From positions 2,728,001 to 2,792,000 of the forward strand of contig OZ017767.1 in NCBI GenBank assembly GCA_963969345.1: a DNA stretch of 64,000 nt, read 5' to 3'. The notes beneath the pieces were generated by a model. It was not told where the DNA came from. It worked only from the letters and a program-made list of their open reading frames with translations, and ran no database searches. The number at the start of each line of letters is the position of its first letter. The stretch's first letter is position 1. Origin of the DNA: Turbatrix aceti (Eukaryota > Nematoda > Chromadorea > Rhabditida > Panagrolaimidae). The position numbers and the translations under genes are program-made. Shown here piece by piece: positions 1 to 10,223 of the stretch.

Positions 1-451
1 ATGTAAATAATTAACGGTTGTCGGAAGGGCACCTGGTAGTGGCCGTGGCATGCTGTGCATTTTCCCGCCAAAATTATCCAGGAAGAGGGCGTTCCCAGTG
101 CGCGCAATACGGTGAGTATGTGCATGTAAAGTCTGGATGTCCATCCTTCCGCGCAACTAACTTTGCTTATCCGCGATTGCCTCCTCGTTAGTTTGAGTTA
201 ACCATTTATTACTTCAACCAACCTTCAGAGCGGTGACTTGTCCATTCGCTCTCTCCCTTTGCCATGGAGCAGCGGCTTGCTCCGCATGGCATCGCTTAGC
301 AAGTTCAGTTTGATTGAGTTTTCTGGAGGAATCCGCTTGTGCGCTTCCTTCAATCGATTGTTGTAATTCGTGTTTGCGACTCCGCGTTTATTTTTGCTGT
401 TCATTTTTTAATGGACTATTTTTTTTCAGATAATCAACTTCACTTCACAAC
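1..451 (+). promoter_or_regulatory. A-side upstream region of the first family member
   Basis: This is the 5' flank of the A-type gene at 452. It matches the A half of the bidirectional spacers found elsewhere in the window, including the stretch around TTTGAGTTAACCATTT near 190-215 and the TTTTTTTTCAG acceptor ending at 429. The B-type partner expected further left would lie outside the window. No independent gene is visible here. Confidence 0.6.
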
Positions 452-826
452 ATGTCCACCCCTGCCAATGACACACCTGACCGCCCCCCTCGCTACTCGA
501 GCACTGTTACGTGGGCTCCCAAGCGGGTGTCGCTTAGCCGAGAAATCAAGGAAGAACGGCGCTGCTCCATGCCAGCGGCGTTGTCGTTGGCGCCGACTAC
601 GGCACCACCTGCCAAGCGGCTGCGCCTGGAGCCGACGACCTGCATCCATTGCAACGCCGCTATGGGCCTCCCCGCTCCCGTGAAACCCGAGAATCCGCCG
701 TCCACTTCTCCTTCGGAAGAAAAAGTCTGCCCTATCCACGTCACTTGGGCCCCCAAAGCGGATCGTCGACCGAGAACGTCTTTGGACAAGATTCGCACCT
801 GGACCGCGAAACAGGCCGAACTCTAA
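452..826 (+). CDS. A-type small WAPK/CxHC family protein (copy A1)
   Basis: A 124-residue open frame, one of the amplified family described in the summary. The function is unknown and I recognise no named domain. Visible landmarks, shared by all A copies: a Pro-rich N-terminus (MSTPANDTPDRPPR), a first VTWAPK motif at residues 19-24, a basic KRLR at 55-58, CIHC at 64-67, CPIH at 93-96 and a second VTWAPK at 97-102. Four Cys/His ligands in a CxxC...CxxH layout would suit a zinc site, but that is inference. The start follows a TTTTCAG acceptor by 22 bases, as in the other copies. Copy-specific changes are LALAP in place of LSLSP and LDKIRTW near the C-terminus. A long antisense frame overlaps it and is a shadow. 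Confidence 0.7.
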   Translation: MSTPANDTPDRPPRYSSTVTWAPKRVSLSREIKEERRCSMPAALSLAPTTAPPAKRLRLEPTTCIHCNAAMGLPAPVKPENPPSTSPSEEKVCPIHVTWAPKADRRPRTSLDKIRTWTAKQAEL

Positions 827-1891
827 CGCTTCTCCGATCGTCATCTCTCATTTTCACGTCCATGTTTTTGCCTTCATGCTTCTGACGACTGACCAACGTC
901 TACAAAATGCTATGCCTTGAATAGCGCCAAAAAAATACGGTCCAATTGTCGAGATTTTTTGTCAATGTTTGCGTGATTAATTTTGATCCCGCATAATTGT
1001 GCCATTATTATGTATTATAAAAATGTTTGTTCAGTTGTGGATTGATTTTTTGGGCATTTGCGCTTTCTTGGGGTGAAAATAGTTGTGATCGTAGTTGCCA
1101 ATTAATTTTTATTCAGTGCATACTTGTGATCAAAGTTGGAATAAATTTATATTTCGGTAACACAACTTTGTTTTTTTTGCGCAGTTACCGCGCTTGGACG
1201 AGACATGCTATTTTTGAAAATGTTGGCAGACGAAGTGAAATAAGTATGACGCCAATTTTTTGGCCGTTTCGCTTTAAAATGTCAAAACTTTTATTCTTCT
1301 TTCTGGAATATGCTGGTAATTTTCTGTGCTTACGGTGCTAAAAAAGATTTGTAATCTGTTAAATTTTTCATCCATATTTTTTATTCAATTCGAATTGTTT
1401 CCGCAGCCAATTGCCGTTTGTTTTAAAAAAGAATGCCGCAATCATACTGGATGCGCATCGACGTGCGAACATACCTTTTGGGCCGCAACCTGAGTTTTTC
1501 CGTCCACTCATCACAATATTTTTGGCACATTCTGACAGGTCTGACGTCTCGAACGACTTGTACGCGAGAACATTTGAGACGCGTCCAAGTGCGAACATAC
1601 CTTACAGGTGCCATCGCAGTACCTTACATCTTGGATGGTTTGAAAACAGATTTTGTTGTACAGACAAGTTTGAAAAATATGCGACGACACCTTGTCAAGC
1701 ACTCTTTTTGTGACAGTACCGTAAAAAACACAAAACAAGTAAGCCTGTCAAAAAGTAAAACAAGGTAAAATTTATAAACGCCACACTTTCATCAATTCGT
1801 AATTATTACAAACATTGAATAGTTGAAACAGCACATCGTGTCTGAATAAAATCAACGTCATCGATGTGAAAATGATAAAAGCGAGAAAACT
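827..1891. repeat. Convergent 3' tails of units A1 and A2
   Basis: Two repeat tails meet here tail to tail. Positions 827-1110 are the A-type 3' tail (TTGTGGATTGATTTTTTGGG and TAGTTGCCAATTAATTTTTATTCAG), which recurs after the other A copies. Positions about 1115-1890 are the B-type tail read on the minus strand, with the near-duplicate motif AAGGTATGTTCGCAC present twice; it recurs after the B copies at 35246, 53936, 55740 and 59473. A weak minus-strand frame at 1511-1738 belongs to this tail. Confidence 0.65.
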
Positions 1892-2266
1892 TCAGAGTTC
1901 GGCCTGCTTCGCGGTCCGGGTGCGAGGCTTGTCCAAAGACGTTCTCGGTCGACGATCCGCCTTGGGGGCCCAAGTGACGTGGATAGGGCAGACTTTTTCT
2001 TCCGAAGGAGAAGTGGATGGCGGATGCTCGGGTTTCACGGGGGCGGGGAGGCCCATCGCGGCGTTGCAATGGATGCAGGTCGTCGGCTCCAGGCGCAGCC
2101 GCTTGGCAGGTGGCGCCGTAGTCGGTGACAACGACAACGCCGTTGGCATGGAGCAGCGCCGTTCTTCCTTGATTTCTCGGCTAAGCGACACCCGCTTGGG
2201 AGCCCACGTAACAGTGTTCGAGTGGCGAGGGGGGCGGTTAGGTGTGTCAACGGCAGGGGTGGACAT
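1892..2266 (-). CDS. A-type family protein in a B-type genomic slot (copy A2)
   Basis: A 124-residue member with an A-type body (MSTPAVDTPNRPPRHSN start, KEERRCSMP in the middle), both WAPK motifs and the CIHC/CPIH cluster. Its flanks, however, are B-type: the leader resembles TTTTTGTGTCTGCTGTTAATTTTTC, and the 3' tail (TTGATTTTATTCAGACACGA and onward) matches those of the B copies at 35246 and 53936. Its C-terminus carries LDKPRTRT, where B1 and B2 have LDKP and A copies mostly have LDKT. This mosaic points to gene conversion of a B gene by an A copy. It pairs head to head with the A gene at 3174. Confidence 0.7.
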   Translation of the reverse strand: MSTPAVDTPNRPPRHSNTVTWAPKRVSLSREIKEERRCSMPTALSLSPTTAPPAKRLRLEPTTCIHCNAAMGLPAPVKPEHPPSTSPSEEKVCPIHVTWAPKADRRPRTSLDKPRTRTAKQAEL

Positions 2267-3173
2267 TTTGTGAAGTGAAGTTGATTTCTGAAAAATTTGA
2301 CAACTGAAAAATTAACAGCAGACACAAAAAGCGCAAACTTTTGCAATATCGCAAACACAAATTATGTACAAACAATTATTAGACAGGTAAGCGCGCGCGA
2401 TTGCCCTTTCCAGAATACTTAGTAAGCACGACTCAACACATCCAGCCGGCCAGAAGAATACGCACATGCGAACAGCCGATTTCAAAGAGGTATCCGATAA
2501 ACTTGTTGTTCCAAAATTGAGCGATAAGCGCAAGGAAAGAAAAAAGCGATTGAGCGGTGCGGTGCCAAATCGCTTTCATCCCCGCCAGACGGTACCGCTG
2601 CTTTAGGAAGTGGAAGTGCCCTCTAGGAAAAAAACGAAAGAACTATGCCGATCACACTCTTTAGGGACAGTGTCATAAATGGCCTAAAAATGCAACTGGC
2701 TAAACCGAAGAATGACCGGTGAGAAGACGCTAAGCAATGTTAATATTTAAAGGTCGTCGGAAGGGGCACCTGGTAGTCGCGATGGCATGCAGTGCATTTT
2801 TCCGCCAAAATTATCCAAGAAGGGGGCTTTCCCAGCGCGCGCACCACTGCGAGTATGTCCATGAGTGAGCCCTGGACGGCAACTCTTCGCGCCGCCCCCT
2901 CGTTTATCCCCGATAAGTTTAAGTTAACCATTTAGTATACTACTTCGACCAACCGTCTGCGCGGTGACTTTTCCGTTTCGCTCCCCAACCATGGAATAAT
3001 TTTTTATCCATTGGCTCGCTTAGCAAGTTCAGTTTGATTGAGTTTTCTGGAGGAATCCGCTTGTGCGCTTCCTTCAATCGATTGTTGTAATTCGTGATTG
3101 CGACTTCGCGTTTATTGTTTCTCTTCTTTTTTCAATTGTCAATGTTTTCAGATAATCAACTTCACTTCACAAC
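2267..3173. promoter_or_regulatory. Bidirectional spacer between copies A2 (-) and A3 (+)
   Basis: A 907-base head-to-head spacer. Left to right it holds a B-side leader, a segment that includes the motif CCAAATCGCTTTCATC, a central block (GGCACCTGGTAGT, CCGCCAAAATTATCC) and an A-side block with GTTAACCATTTAGTATACTA at about 2920-2940. The same blocks recur in the four other head-to-head spacers. The last 25 bases before the acceptor of A3 look B-like (TTCAATTGTCAATG), so this pair has been reshuffled. No independent gene is seen. Confidence 0.6.
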
Positions 3174-3551
3174 ATGTCCACCCCTGCCGTTGGCACACCT
3201 GACCGCCCCCCTCGCAACTCGAACACTATTACGTGGGCTCCCAAGCGGGTGTCACTTAGCCGAGAAATCAAGGAAGCCAAACGGCGCTGCTCCATGCCAG
3301 CGGCGTTGTCGTTGTCACCGACTACGGCGCCACCTGCCAAGCGGCTGCGCCTGGAGCCGACGACCTGCATCCATTGCAACGCCGCGATGGGCCTCCCCGC
3401 TCCCGTGAAACCCGAGAATCCGCCATCCACTTCTCCTTCGGAAGAAAAAGTCTGCCCTATCCACGTCACTTGGGCCCCCAAGGCGGATCGTCGACCGAGA
3501 ACGTCTTTGGACAAGACTCGCACCTGGACCGCGAAGCAGGCCGAACTCTAA
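3174..3551 (+). CDS. A-type small WAPK/CxHC family protein (copy A3)
   Basis: A 125-residue A-type member with the usual two VTWAPK/ITWAPK motifs, CIHC and CPIH. It carries a codon-length insertion (KEAKRRC where others read KEERRC), so its frame is preserved despite an indel. The start follows a TTTTCAG acceptor at 3145-3151 by 22 bases. The 3' tail is A-type and runs directly into the leader region of gene X1, an arrangement repeated for the divergent member at 10224 and X2. Confidence 0.7.
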   Translation: MSTPAVGTPDRPPRNSNTITWAPKRVSLSREIKEAKRRCSMPAALSLSPTTAPPAKRLRLEPTTCIHCNAAMGLPAPVKPENPPSTSPSEEKVCPIHVTWAPKADRRPRTSLDKTRTWTAKQAEL

Positions 3552-4894
3552 CGCTTCTCCGATCGCCATCTCTCATTTTCACGTCGATGTTTTTGCCTTC
3601 TTGCTTCTGACGACTGACCAACGTCTACAAAATGCTATGCCTTGAATAGCGCCAAAAAAACACGGTCCAATTGTCGAGATTTTTTTTCAATGTTTGCGTG
3701 ATTAATTTTGATATTGTGCTATTATTATTATAAAAAATGTTTGTTCAGATGTCGATTGATTTTTTGGGAATTTGCACTTTTTTGGGGAGGAAATAGTTGT
3801 GATCGAAGTTGCCAGTTAATTTTGATTTAATTGGCACAACATTTTTTTGCGGGTGGTCCATGACTTTATCTCTCGGCAGCAGTAGATTGCAGCATTTTGT
3901 ATCGACTTCATGCCTTTGATACTGGAGTGCATTATGACCAGTGTTGGCTTGTTACGGATGTCGGGAATTTGTTAGCTGCCATTCAGTTGGTGGTTCAGAC
4001 ACCAGACCAGCTGTCGATGTGCCAGAGACGACTGTTTACCGCAGAATCTGGCACGTATACGATGTGTAAACATTGAATTTTGAGACCCAGAAAGCGGCAG
4101 ATCGGACGGCAACTTTGTTCACAACTAATGTGAGCCGAGATTCAGAAGATCACCTTGTTCAGCGGTGACAATTGGCAAATATGATAAATGATTTATATTT
4201 TGCTTTCACGGATGAATCATTTTTGTATTCCTTTGCTTCCAATGTTTTTTCCATGCTGTTTCGGTCATAAAATCGGTTGCCATTATGTGTCATCTGCTTT
4301 TTACACATTTGGATGTCTTGCCACGGTCAGCCACGAAGGCTCAGAGTTTGGAAGATCGATACAGACAAGCAGCTAAAAAGGCGCAACGCAGGTAGTGGCA
4401 TGCGATAGACTGTCGTCGCCAGTCATTGGCAGCAGAAAATACCAGATCGCTGGTAAAAGACAGACAGTCGCAGACAAAACAGGGCAATCGCGGTCATCTA
4501 CGGCGCGGCAAGCACGGAGGGGAAGCAGGGAGAGGGGAACGGTGACCTATAGCTGCATGCAGACGAGCTCCGCCTACGCCAGGAAGCCAGTCGGAGAGAA
4601 AGCGCGAACTTGGGCAAACATTGAAGAAAAAACGCAGAGTTCAAGGTTCAAAAATATCTGGGAGAAAAACAGTTCGCGCAGAAAAAGAAGCAAGCACACC
4701 TACATCGACGGCGGCACGGGCACGACATTCCCAGAGAGCAGAGCGCAACCGTCACAGTGATCAAACAAAGAGCGCCAAAAAGGGATCTTTGCTGGGAAGC
4801 ATGTCGACAAGCTCCGCCTACGCCAAAAAGCCTGTCGGAGAGAAAAGCGCGAACTTTGGCATTCATTTGAATGTTGTATACAAATACGTTGACC
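3552..4894 (+). other. Non-coding block and leader upstream of X1
   Basis: After the A3 3' tail comes a non-coding block shared with 10690-11230. Then comes a leader with a duplicated element of about 60 bases at roughly 4555-4612 and 4798-4866, both built around AGCTCCGCCTACGCCA and GTCGGAGAGAAA. The second copy contains an ATG at 4801 that opens a frame reading MSTSSAYAKKPVGEK and overlapping the X1 start in another frame. X2 has the equivalent pair at about 11398 and 11522. No independent gene can be supported. Confidence 0.45.
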
Positions 4895-7800
4895 ATGCTC
4901 AACGACTTCTCGCTCTCCGCCGTGATCATCGCTGTCCTCCTGGAAGCGATCGTCTTCTGGATGCTGCTCGCAGCGCTGCTCCGGAAGCACAACTCGAAGC
5001 CGGGACGTCGAAGTAAGTTGGGAGGAAAGCCGGCGTTTTCAGAATGCAATACTAAGTAAATTTTAGCCCGCAAATCCAAGGCCCCGAATGGATCCTCTTT
5101 ATCGAAGGTCTGCAAACTGGACTGGCCGTCGACACTTTGGGGCAAGGCTCGAAACGTCTTTGCTGGGGCCTCGAACGAGAACCCGCTGCCCGCCACTCAA
5201 ACCACCGCCACGCGAAAGTGCACCAAAGTCGCGAAGTGCACGAAGTTGGCTCTGAAAAGTAAGTTGTTGTTTAAAAAAATGAACAAGGAAAATAAAAATA
5301 AATTTTGCAGCCTCTCAGCCTGGATGTCATGGACCCGCAGGAGCCCAAGGTGAGCCCCAGGTAAAATGCAACAAAACCCCCGACACGCGGATGAATACCA
5401 TGGACTCGCAAATGATGATCCAAAAGCAAAAGGTTTATCGTACTGCACCGATCGCCGACGACTGCCAATTGGAAACCGGCTCTGAAGGCTCGTCAAACTG
5501 CCTCAGCACCGTCGACTCCGTCATCGACACCCTCAGCGGCCTGATGAACACGACGGCTGAAAACTGTGGCCCGGTTGTCAGCATGAGGAGGCCGACGTTG
5601 ACCTCAGAAAACGCCAAGGCTTCCTCTGGAGAAGCCACGATTATCCCCCCCGAAGAGGATGACGCACAGGCCAATGAAGACTGTAAGCTGAAACTGAACT
5701 CGAACTCGAACGAAGCCATAATTCCCGAACCGGCACTCTCTTCCGTCCACGGCGCTCAGGTCATTTCCCAAGTTTTCTGCACCGAAGCCAAGATCGAAGC
5801 CCAAATCGACACCGAAGAGCACGACGCACGCCAAGACGCTGAAAAAGTCACAGCCGCCATCTCGAGCAACGGCACGTTCGAATATTGTTGCCGAGTCAAA
5901 GGTCAACGGCGGCAAAGATGCTGTTCCGAACCGGTCACGGGAACCTCGGATAACTCGACGATCGTCTCACAAGACCGCTCCTTCATGGCATGCCCCGACG
6001 AGGAAGAAGCATTGGACAAGACAGAACGTAAGCTGAAATTGAAACAATATTTTTGTAAAATTCAAATTATTTTTCAGCCAGCTCGAACGTATCCCTGAAC
6101 AGCTTTGTCGCTCCGGAAGACTTGATCAGCACCAACGACGAACCAAAACAGGTACCCGAACCCAAGTTGATGGTGTCAGCGAACCTCGAACACGCACCTT
6201 CTCCAGTCCACGGCGCTCAGGGAACAGCACAACCCTTCTCCGGCGAAGCCAAGATCGAAATCGACATCGACACCGAAGAGCAAGTCGAGCGCGAAGCCAG
6301 CATCGTTGTCGCAGCCGCCATCTCGAGCAACGGCACGTTTGAACATTGTTGCCCTGTCAAAGGTCAGCGGCGGCCAAGAGCCATGTCCTAACCTGTCAAG
6401 TCGACCTCGGATCACTCGTCGATGGATCCACAAAACCAGTCCTCCATGGCATGCCCCGACGAGGATGAAGCATCTGCCAAAATCGAACGTAAGCTGAAAT
6501 TGTTACAATAATTTCATAAAACCGAATATTATGTTTTAGCCCATTTCGGTATGGCATTGGACGACGTCTCCGTTCCGGAAGATCTACTCCGTCTGGGGGA
6601 GAAAGAAGCGTCCGCGAAGCTCGTCAACCCCGAATCTGACCAGGCTCCGGCGATCTTCATGGCCCGTAACGACGAGAATGTCAAGCCGGCCTCTGTGCCA
6701 GTCGTTGAAGGTGAACTGAAACAGCAGATCATCGTCCCACAATCTTGGGTGATCCATATCCCGGCGCCCACCGATCCCGCCACCTCTCCGCACCTCGGAC
6801 TCCACGGAATTGTTCACCCGCTTCGAGGCATGGCCCACGTCGACGCTACCTGGCTCAAGACCTTCGGAGTCCCCCACGGCGTCGGCCCGATGGAAAGCAC
6901 TCCCATCGAACCGGGTCATCGTCGGCCGGCGTTTTTGCCCAAAACGTCCTACGTGGCGCCCGACCCGGTCGACGAGGTGTCCTACGTGGAAAAGAAGGAA
7001 GACGTGTCGGACATCTTCAAGATCGTCACGCCGGAGATGCTGTTCTCCGACCCGTCGATCTTCGTCATACCGGAGATAGGCAGTCCTCTGGGTGAGTTAA
7101 AAAGAAAGACAAAAACAAAACATCAAGTGCCATTTTTTAGACCCCGAGCTCGATGAGGTGTTCTTGCCAGACGATGGCATAAAATTCTACTTTCCGCCTT
7201 GTTGACGTATCCGCAAAAACATCGAACCTGTAATCTCAAACCAGTTGTTTCATTGTAAGTTATCATTTTTTTAAAAGTTTGTTAACAATTTAAAAACTGA
7301 ATCTAAAAACAGAAAATAATGAAACAATGTTTTTCAGGTCACTTATTTGCCTTGTCAGATAAAACCCCTAACTAGCCAGCGACTACATTCATGGGGACAC
7401 AGCAAAGCGGAGCAGTCAGTGGCGGCGATTCGGAATCGGCAGAGAGAGATGAGGTGAAACAAGGTAAAAAACAGCAAGGATGTAAATTTTTTGAAAAAAG
7501 CAGAGCAACTTTTAATGAAAAAGAACGATCATTATTTTTGTTTCGTAGGCTGCAAAAGAGGCGACAAAAACAAAAGCGCGATTCATTTTTTCGGTTACCG
7601 ATAAAAAAAGAGACAAAAACGCAAAATCATCCAACGCAGAAAAATCATTGATCTGTTGGCGCTGCGCATTTTTTCTCGAGTTTGATTGTTTTTTGCGTCG
7701 TCATCTCTCTCGCCTGCCACGTCCGACTCGTCGCTGCTGCCAAGAAGAAGGGGGTTGTGAGGTGAGTTGTTTTTTTTTCTTTTCGGGTCTTCTGAGGCTA

Positions 7801-8050
7801 ATTTTTATCCTTTTTCAGGGCGGTTGTTATCGGTTGACTTGAAAGCGTTTCGACTTCTTCGGCGACATGGCATCGGTTTCGGGCAACGAAGGCAGAAACT
7901 CGAGTGCTCTTCGGCAGTTCATGATCAGCGACGGAAGCGGTTGATTGTCAGCGAATGATTGTCGCGGATGTCGGCGATTCGTTGGCTGCCCTTCAGCTGG
8001 TGGTTTTGACACCTGACCAGCTGTCGGTGCGCCAGAATCTGCTATTTCCC
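3718..8050 (+). repeat. Segmental duplication, unit 1 (with X1)
   Basis: This segment is closely related in sequence and order to 10577-14521, as a direct repeat. It spans the A-type 3' tail, a non-coding block (TGACTTTATCTCTCGGCAGC at about 3860), the leader and gene X1, and the 3' region up to TGTCGGTGCGCCAGAATC near 8040. Unit 2 is shorter because X2 lacks one internal module copy. Parts of the 3' end recur inverted at about 50.3-50.9 kb. Boundaries are by eye. Confidence 0.75.
4895..7205 (+). pseudogene. X1: single-pass membrane protein paralogue, interrupted by an in-frame stop
   Basis: Paralogue of X2, function not recognised. Exons by splice signals and phase: 4895-5012, 5067-5258, 5311-6027, 6078-6488, 6540-7091, 7141-7205; all junctions keep frame. 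Ignoring the stop this gives 684 residues. A TAA at 6389-6391 falls where both the first module of X1 and X2 have GAA (TCC GAA CCG), so one base change truncates the product at 446 residues. The N-terminus has one hydrophobic segment (LSAVIIAVLLEAIVFWMLL) followed by basic RKHNSKPGRR, suggesting a signal anchor with a cytosolic C-terminus. A module of about 107 residues (VHGAQ ... TEEHDAR ... AAISSNGTFE ... MACPDE) occurs twice. The C-terminal part, ending FYFPPC, is nearly identical to X2. A cryptic donor at 6363 (AAAG/GTCAGC) could skip the stop in frame, so expression is not excluded. Confidence 0.65.
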
Positions 8051-10223
8051 GCTTTCGTTGAGGCATTAGAGCTTTTTAGTAGCAAGTCCGTGGCGATGTC
8101 CACGATGGGGCGACCGGTGGCTGGTGCATATTATGCAGATTTTTTTGATTTCTGGCAAATTACGAATGCGACAGTTTGCCTTTTAGTAACTTCCTTTGCT
8201 GGCCGTTTCTTCTCATGCGCGACGCAGATGAGTGTGTCCAAGCTTGGGCATACTTGACTTGATAGATCTTGCGCGCAAAAGTTCTGTCCGACTGACTGAG
8301 CGCGGCTCTGGATCTCCGTTGCGTGGGCACCTTATTTTGCCGCCCGTTTCTTTGCATGCGTGACGCCGCTGAAATGTTTCCAAACTTGACTAGACCGATC
8401 GACATTGCGCGTAAGTTCTGTGATTTTCTTGGAAGCATCCCGGTCGACGACAGCCAGAAGTTCATTGCCAACCGGTGGTTCGCCAGAGTCGGCCGTTTCC
8501 CGCTGCAGCTTACGTGCATAGAGTGCGAATGATTCAGCTTTGAGAGATTCTTTGTTGCTAGTAGTAGATATGGATGCTCACACTCAATTTGCCATCAGCA
8601 ACTGGTGTTTGCTGATTATCAGTCGATTTTTTTGGCAGCACGTGTGTCTCTGACTTCTGGCAAACTGTCGGTTGTTTCTTCGCAAGCATGAAACCGATTA
8701 CTGTTTCCAAACCTGGTTTTTAACGTGGTTTTTTTACTCATGGACTCTTCCATGACATGTGTCAATGACCCCTGAGTTGTACATATATCCACACTGTTAA
8801 CAGCAAGGTGTTGACATGCACACGGACCAAGTTATTACCGACATGCTGTTCAATTCAACCGGCTGTCCAGAAATGGAGTGGAAAGCCTCCATTGGCTCAG
8901 TCGACGTCTCAGAGTGGAAACGGGAATTCGAAACGAGGTTGACACGGTACCGGCAATGATTCCAGTTGATGGCGAATTTCATTTTTAAAAGCATGAAAGA
9001 ATTTTTGTTTTCAAAATTTTTAGTGCAGTATTATTTCGGTATAAAAACAAGGACGTAAATTCCAATCTGCGGCCAAACGATGAAACTGTGCTAGGCAAAT
9101 CCGTCGTGCTCGAAAAGTTTGTCAGTTCACCATCGGCACAAAATTCAGAACGATGCTAAAACAATGCCTGTAGCAAAGTGGTCATTTTTTGTGAACGTTA
9201 CCGATGAATATTTATTTAGACCTTCGTTGCCTCCATCACTTCATAATCTCATGTCAGTCTTCCCTTGTTTGAACACATTATTGTTGTTAAACAAGGGAAG
9301 ACCGGGCCTGGGCCGGGCTTCGGCGGGCCATTTGCATGTCTGGTGGCAAGGGTTTGTCCGACCTGCCGAAAAACAAGACAAATCGTTTCATGACCTTTGT
9401 AAGGAATACATTGCGCGAAGCAAAAAATGAAAAAAAGAACTGTGTCAAGCACTCCCTTCAATGACAGTGTTATAAATGACACAAAAAACCGTACTGACTG
9501 CGCCATAAAAATTGTAATATTTTTTTACCATATATTTTTTTCTGGATTGAATGCATGATGAGTTTCACCGCATCCGAAAGTGTCAATGAAGGTGACTGTT
9601 CTTTACCGGTGTATCAAAACTTTTTTTTTTATTTTACAGTAATTTGCTTTAATGTAATAACACATGTTGTTTGCTTTTCGTTTAAATTTTTTGTTTGTTT
9701 TTTTTGATTCATTTACAAATGTAAATATATTACAAAAATCCTTTTTCTTCAGTTTTCCAAGTCCCAGGTGTCGGAACGGGCGGCACCTGGCACATAGTAG
9801 CAATGGCCTGCTGAATTTGTTCCCGCCCCAAATTAATCAGGAAAGCGGTGTTACCAGCGCGCGCACCACTGTCCATGAGTAAACCCTGGATGTGCAACTC
9901 TTCGCGCCGCCCCCTCGTTTATCCCCGATAAGTTTAAGTTAACCATTTAGTATACTACTTCGACCAACCGTCTGCGCGGTGACTTTTCCGTTCCGCTCCC
10001 CACCTTTACCTTTGCCATTGAACAATTTTTTATTCATTGGCTTAGATTGCTTTGCATGGCATCGCTTTGCATGTTGAGTTGTGCCTGAGCTTTCTGGAAG
10101 AGTGATCATGTGCGTTCACATGTTCAATTGATTGTTGTTCGTGTCTGCAACTCCGCGTTTATTTTTTCTGATCATTTTTTAATGGACTATTTTTTTCAGA
10201 TTATCAACTGCTTTCAACAAAAC
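7206..10223. other. 3' region of X1, dispersed repeat block and A-side leader
   Basis: No convincing gene. 7206-7400 is the probable X1 3' UTR, shared with X2. 7640-8520 is a dispersed repeat with counterparts at about 14090-14520 and, inverted, at about 50.3-50.9 kb. 8540-9110 looks unique, with no signal recognised. 9257-9302 is a perfect 14-bp hairpin. 9340-10200 repeats as 59850-60700, contains GTTAACCATTTAGTATACTA near 9936-9955 and ends in the TTTTTTTCAG acceptor in front of the gene at 10224. Confidence 0.5.
9257..9302. repeat. Perfect 14-bp inverted repeat
   Basis: Arms GTCTTCCCTTGTTT (9257-9270) and AAACAAGGGAAGAC (9289-9302) are perfect reverse complements around an 18-base loop. 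It is followed by a GC-rich stretch (GGGCCTGGGCCGGGC). No function can be assigned. Confidence 0.6.

Noticed and set aside
493..798. Long antisense frames over every A and B copy (for example MRILSKDVLGRRSALGAQVT)
   Set aside because: They are mirror images of GC-rich, stop-poor coding sequence and lack leaders or splice signals; the sense frame has the conserved start context.
1511..1738. Cys-rich frame in the B tail as a definite gene
   Set aside because: Frames differ after the first 45 codons between copies and one copy is frameshifted; kept only as a low-interest observation.
7391..7651. 86-codon frame starting MGTQQSGAVSGGDSES
   Set aside because: The corresponding region downstream of X2 (13823-13974) is not open in the same frame, so it is probably 3' UTR.
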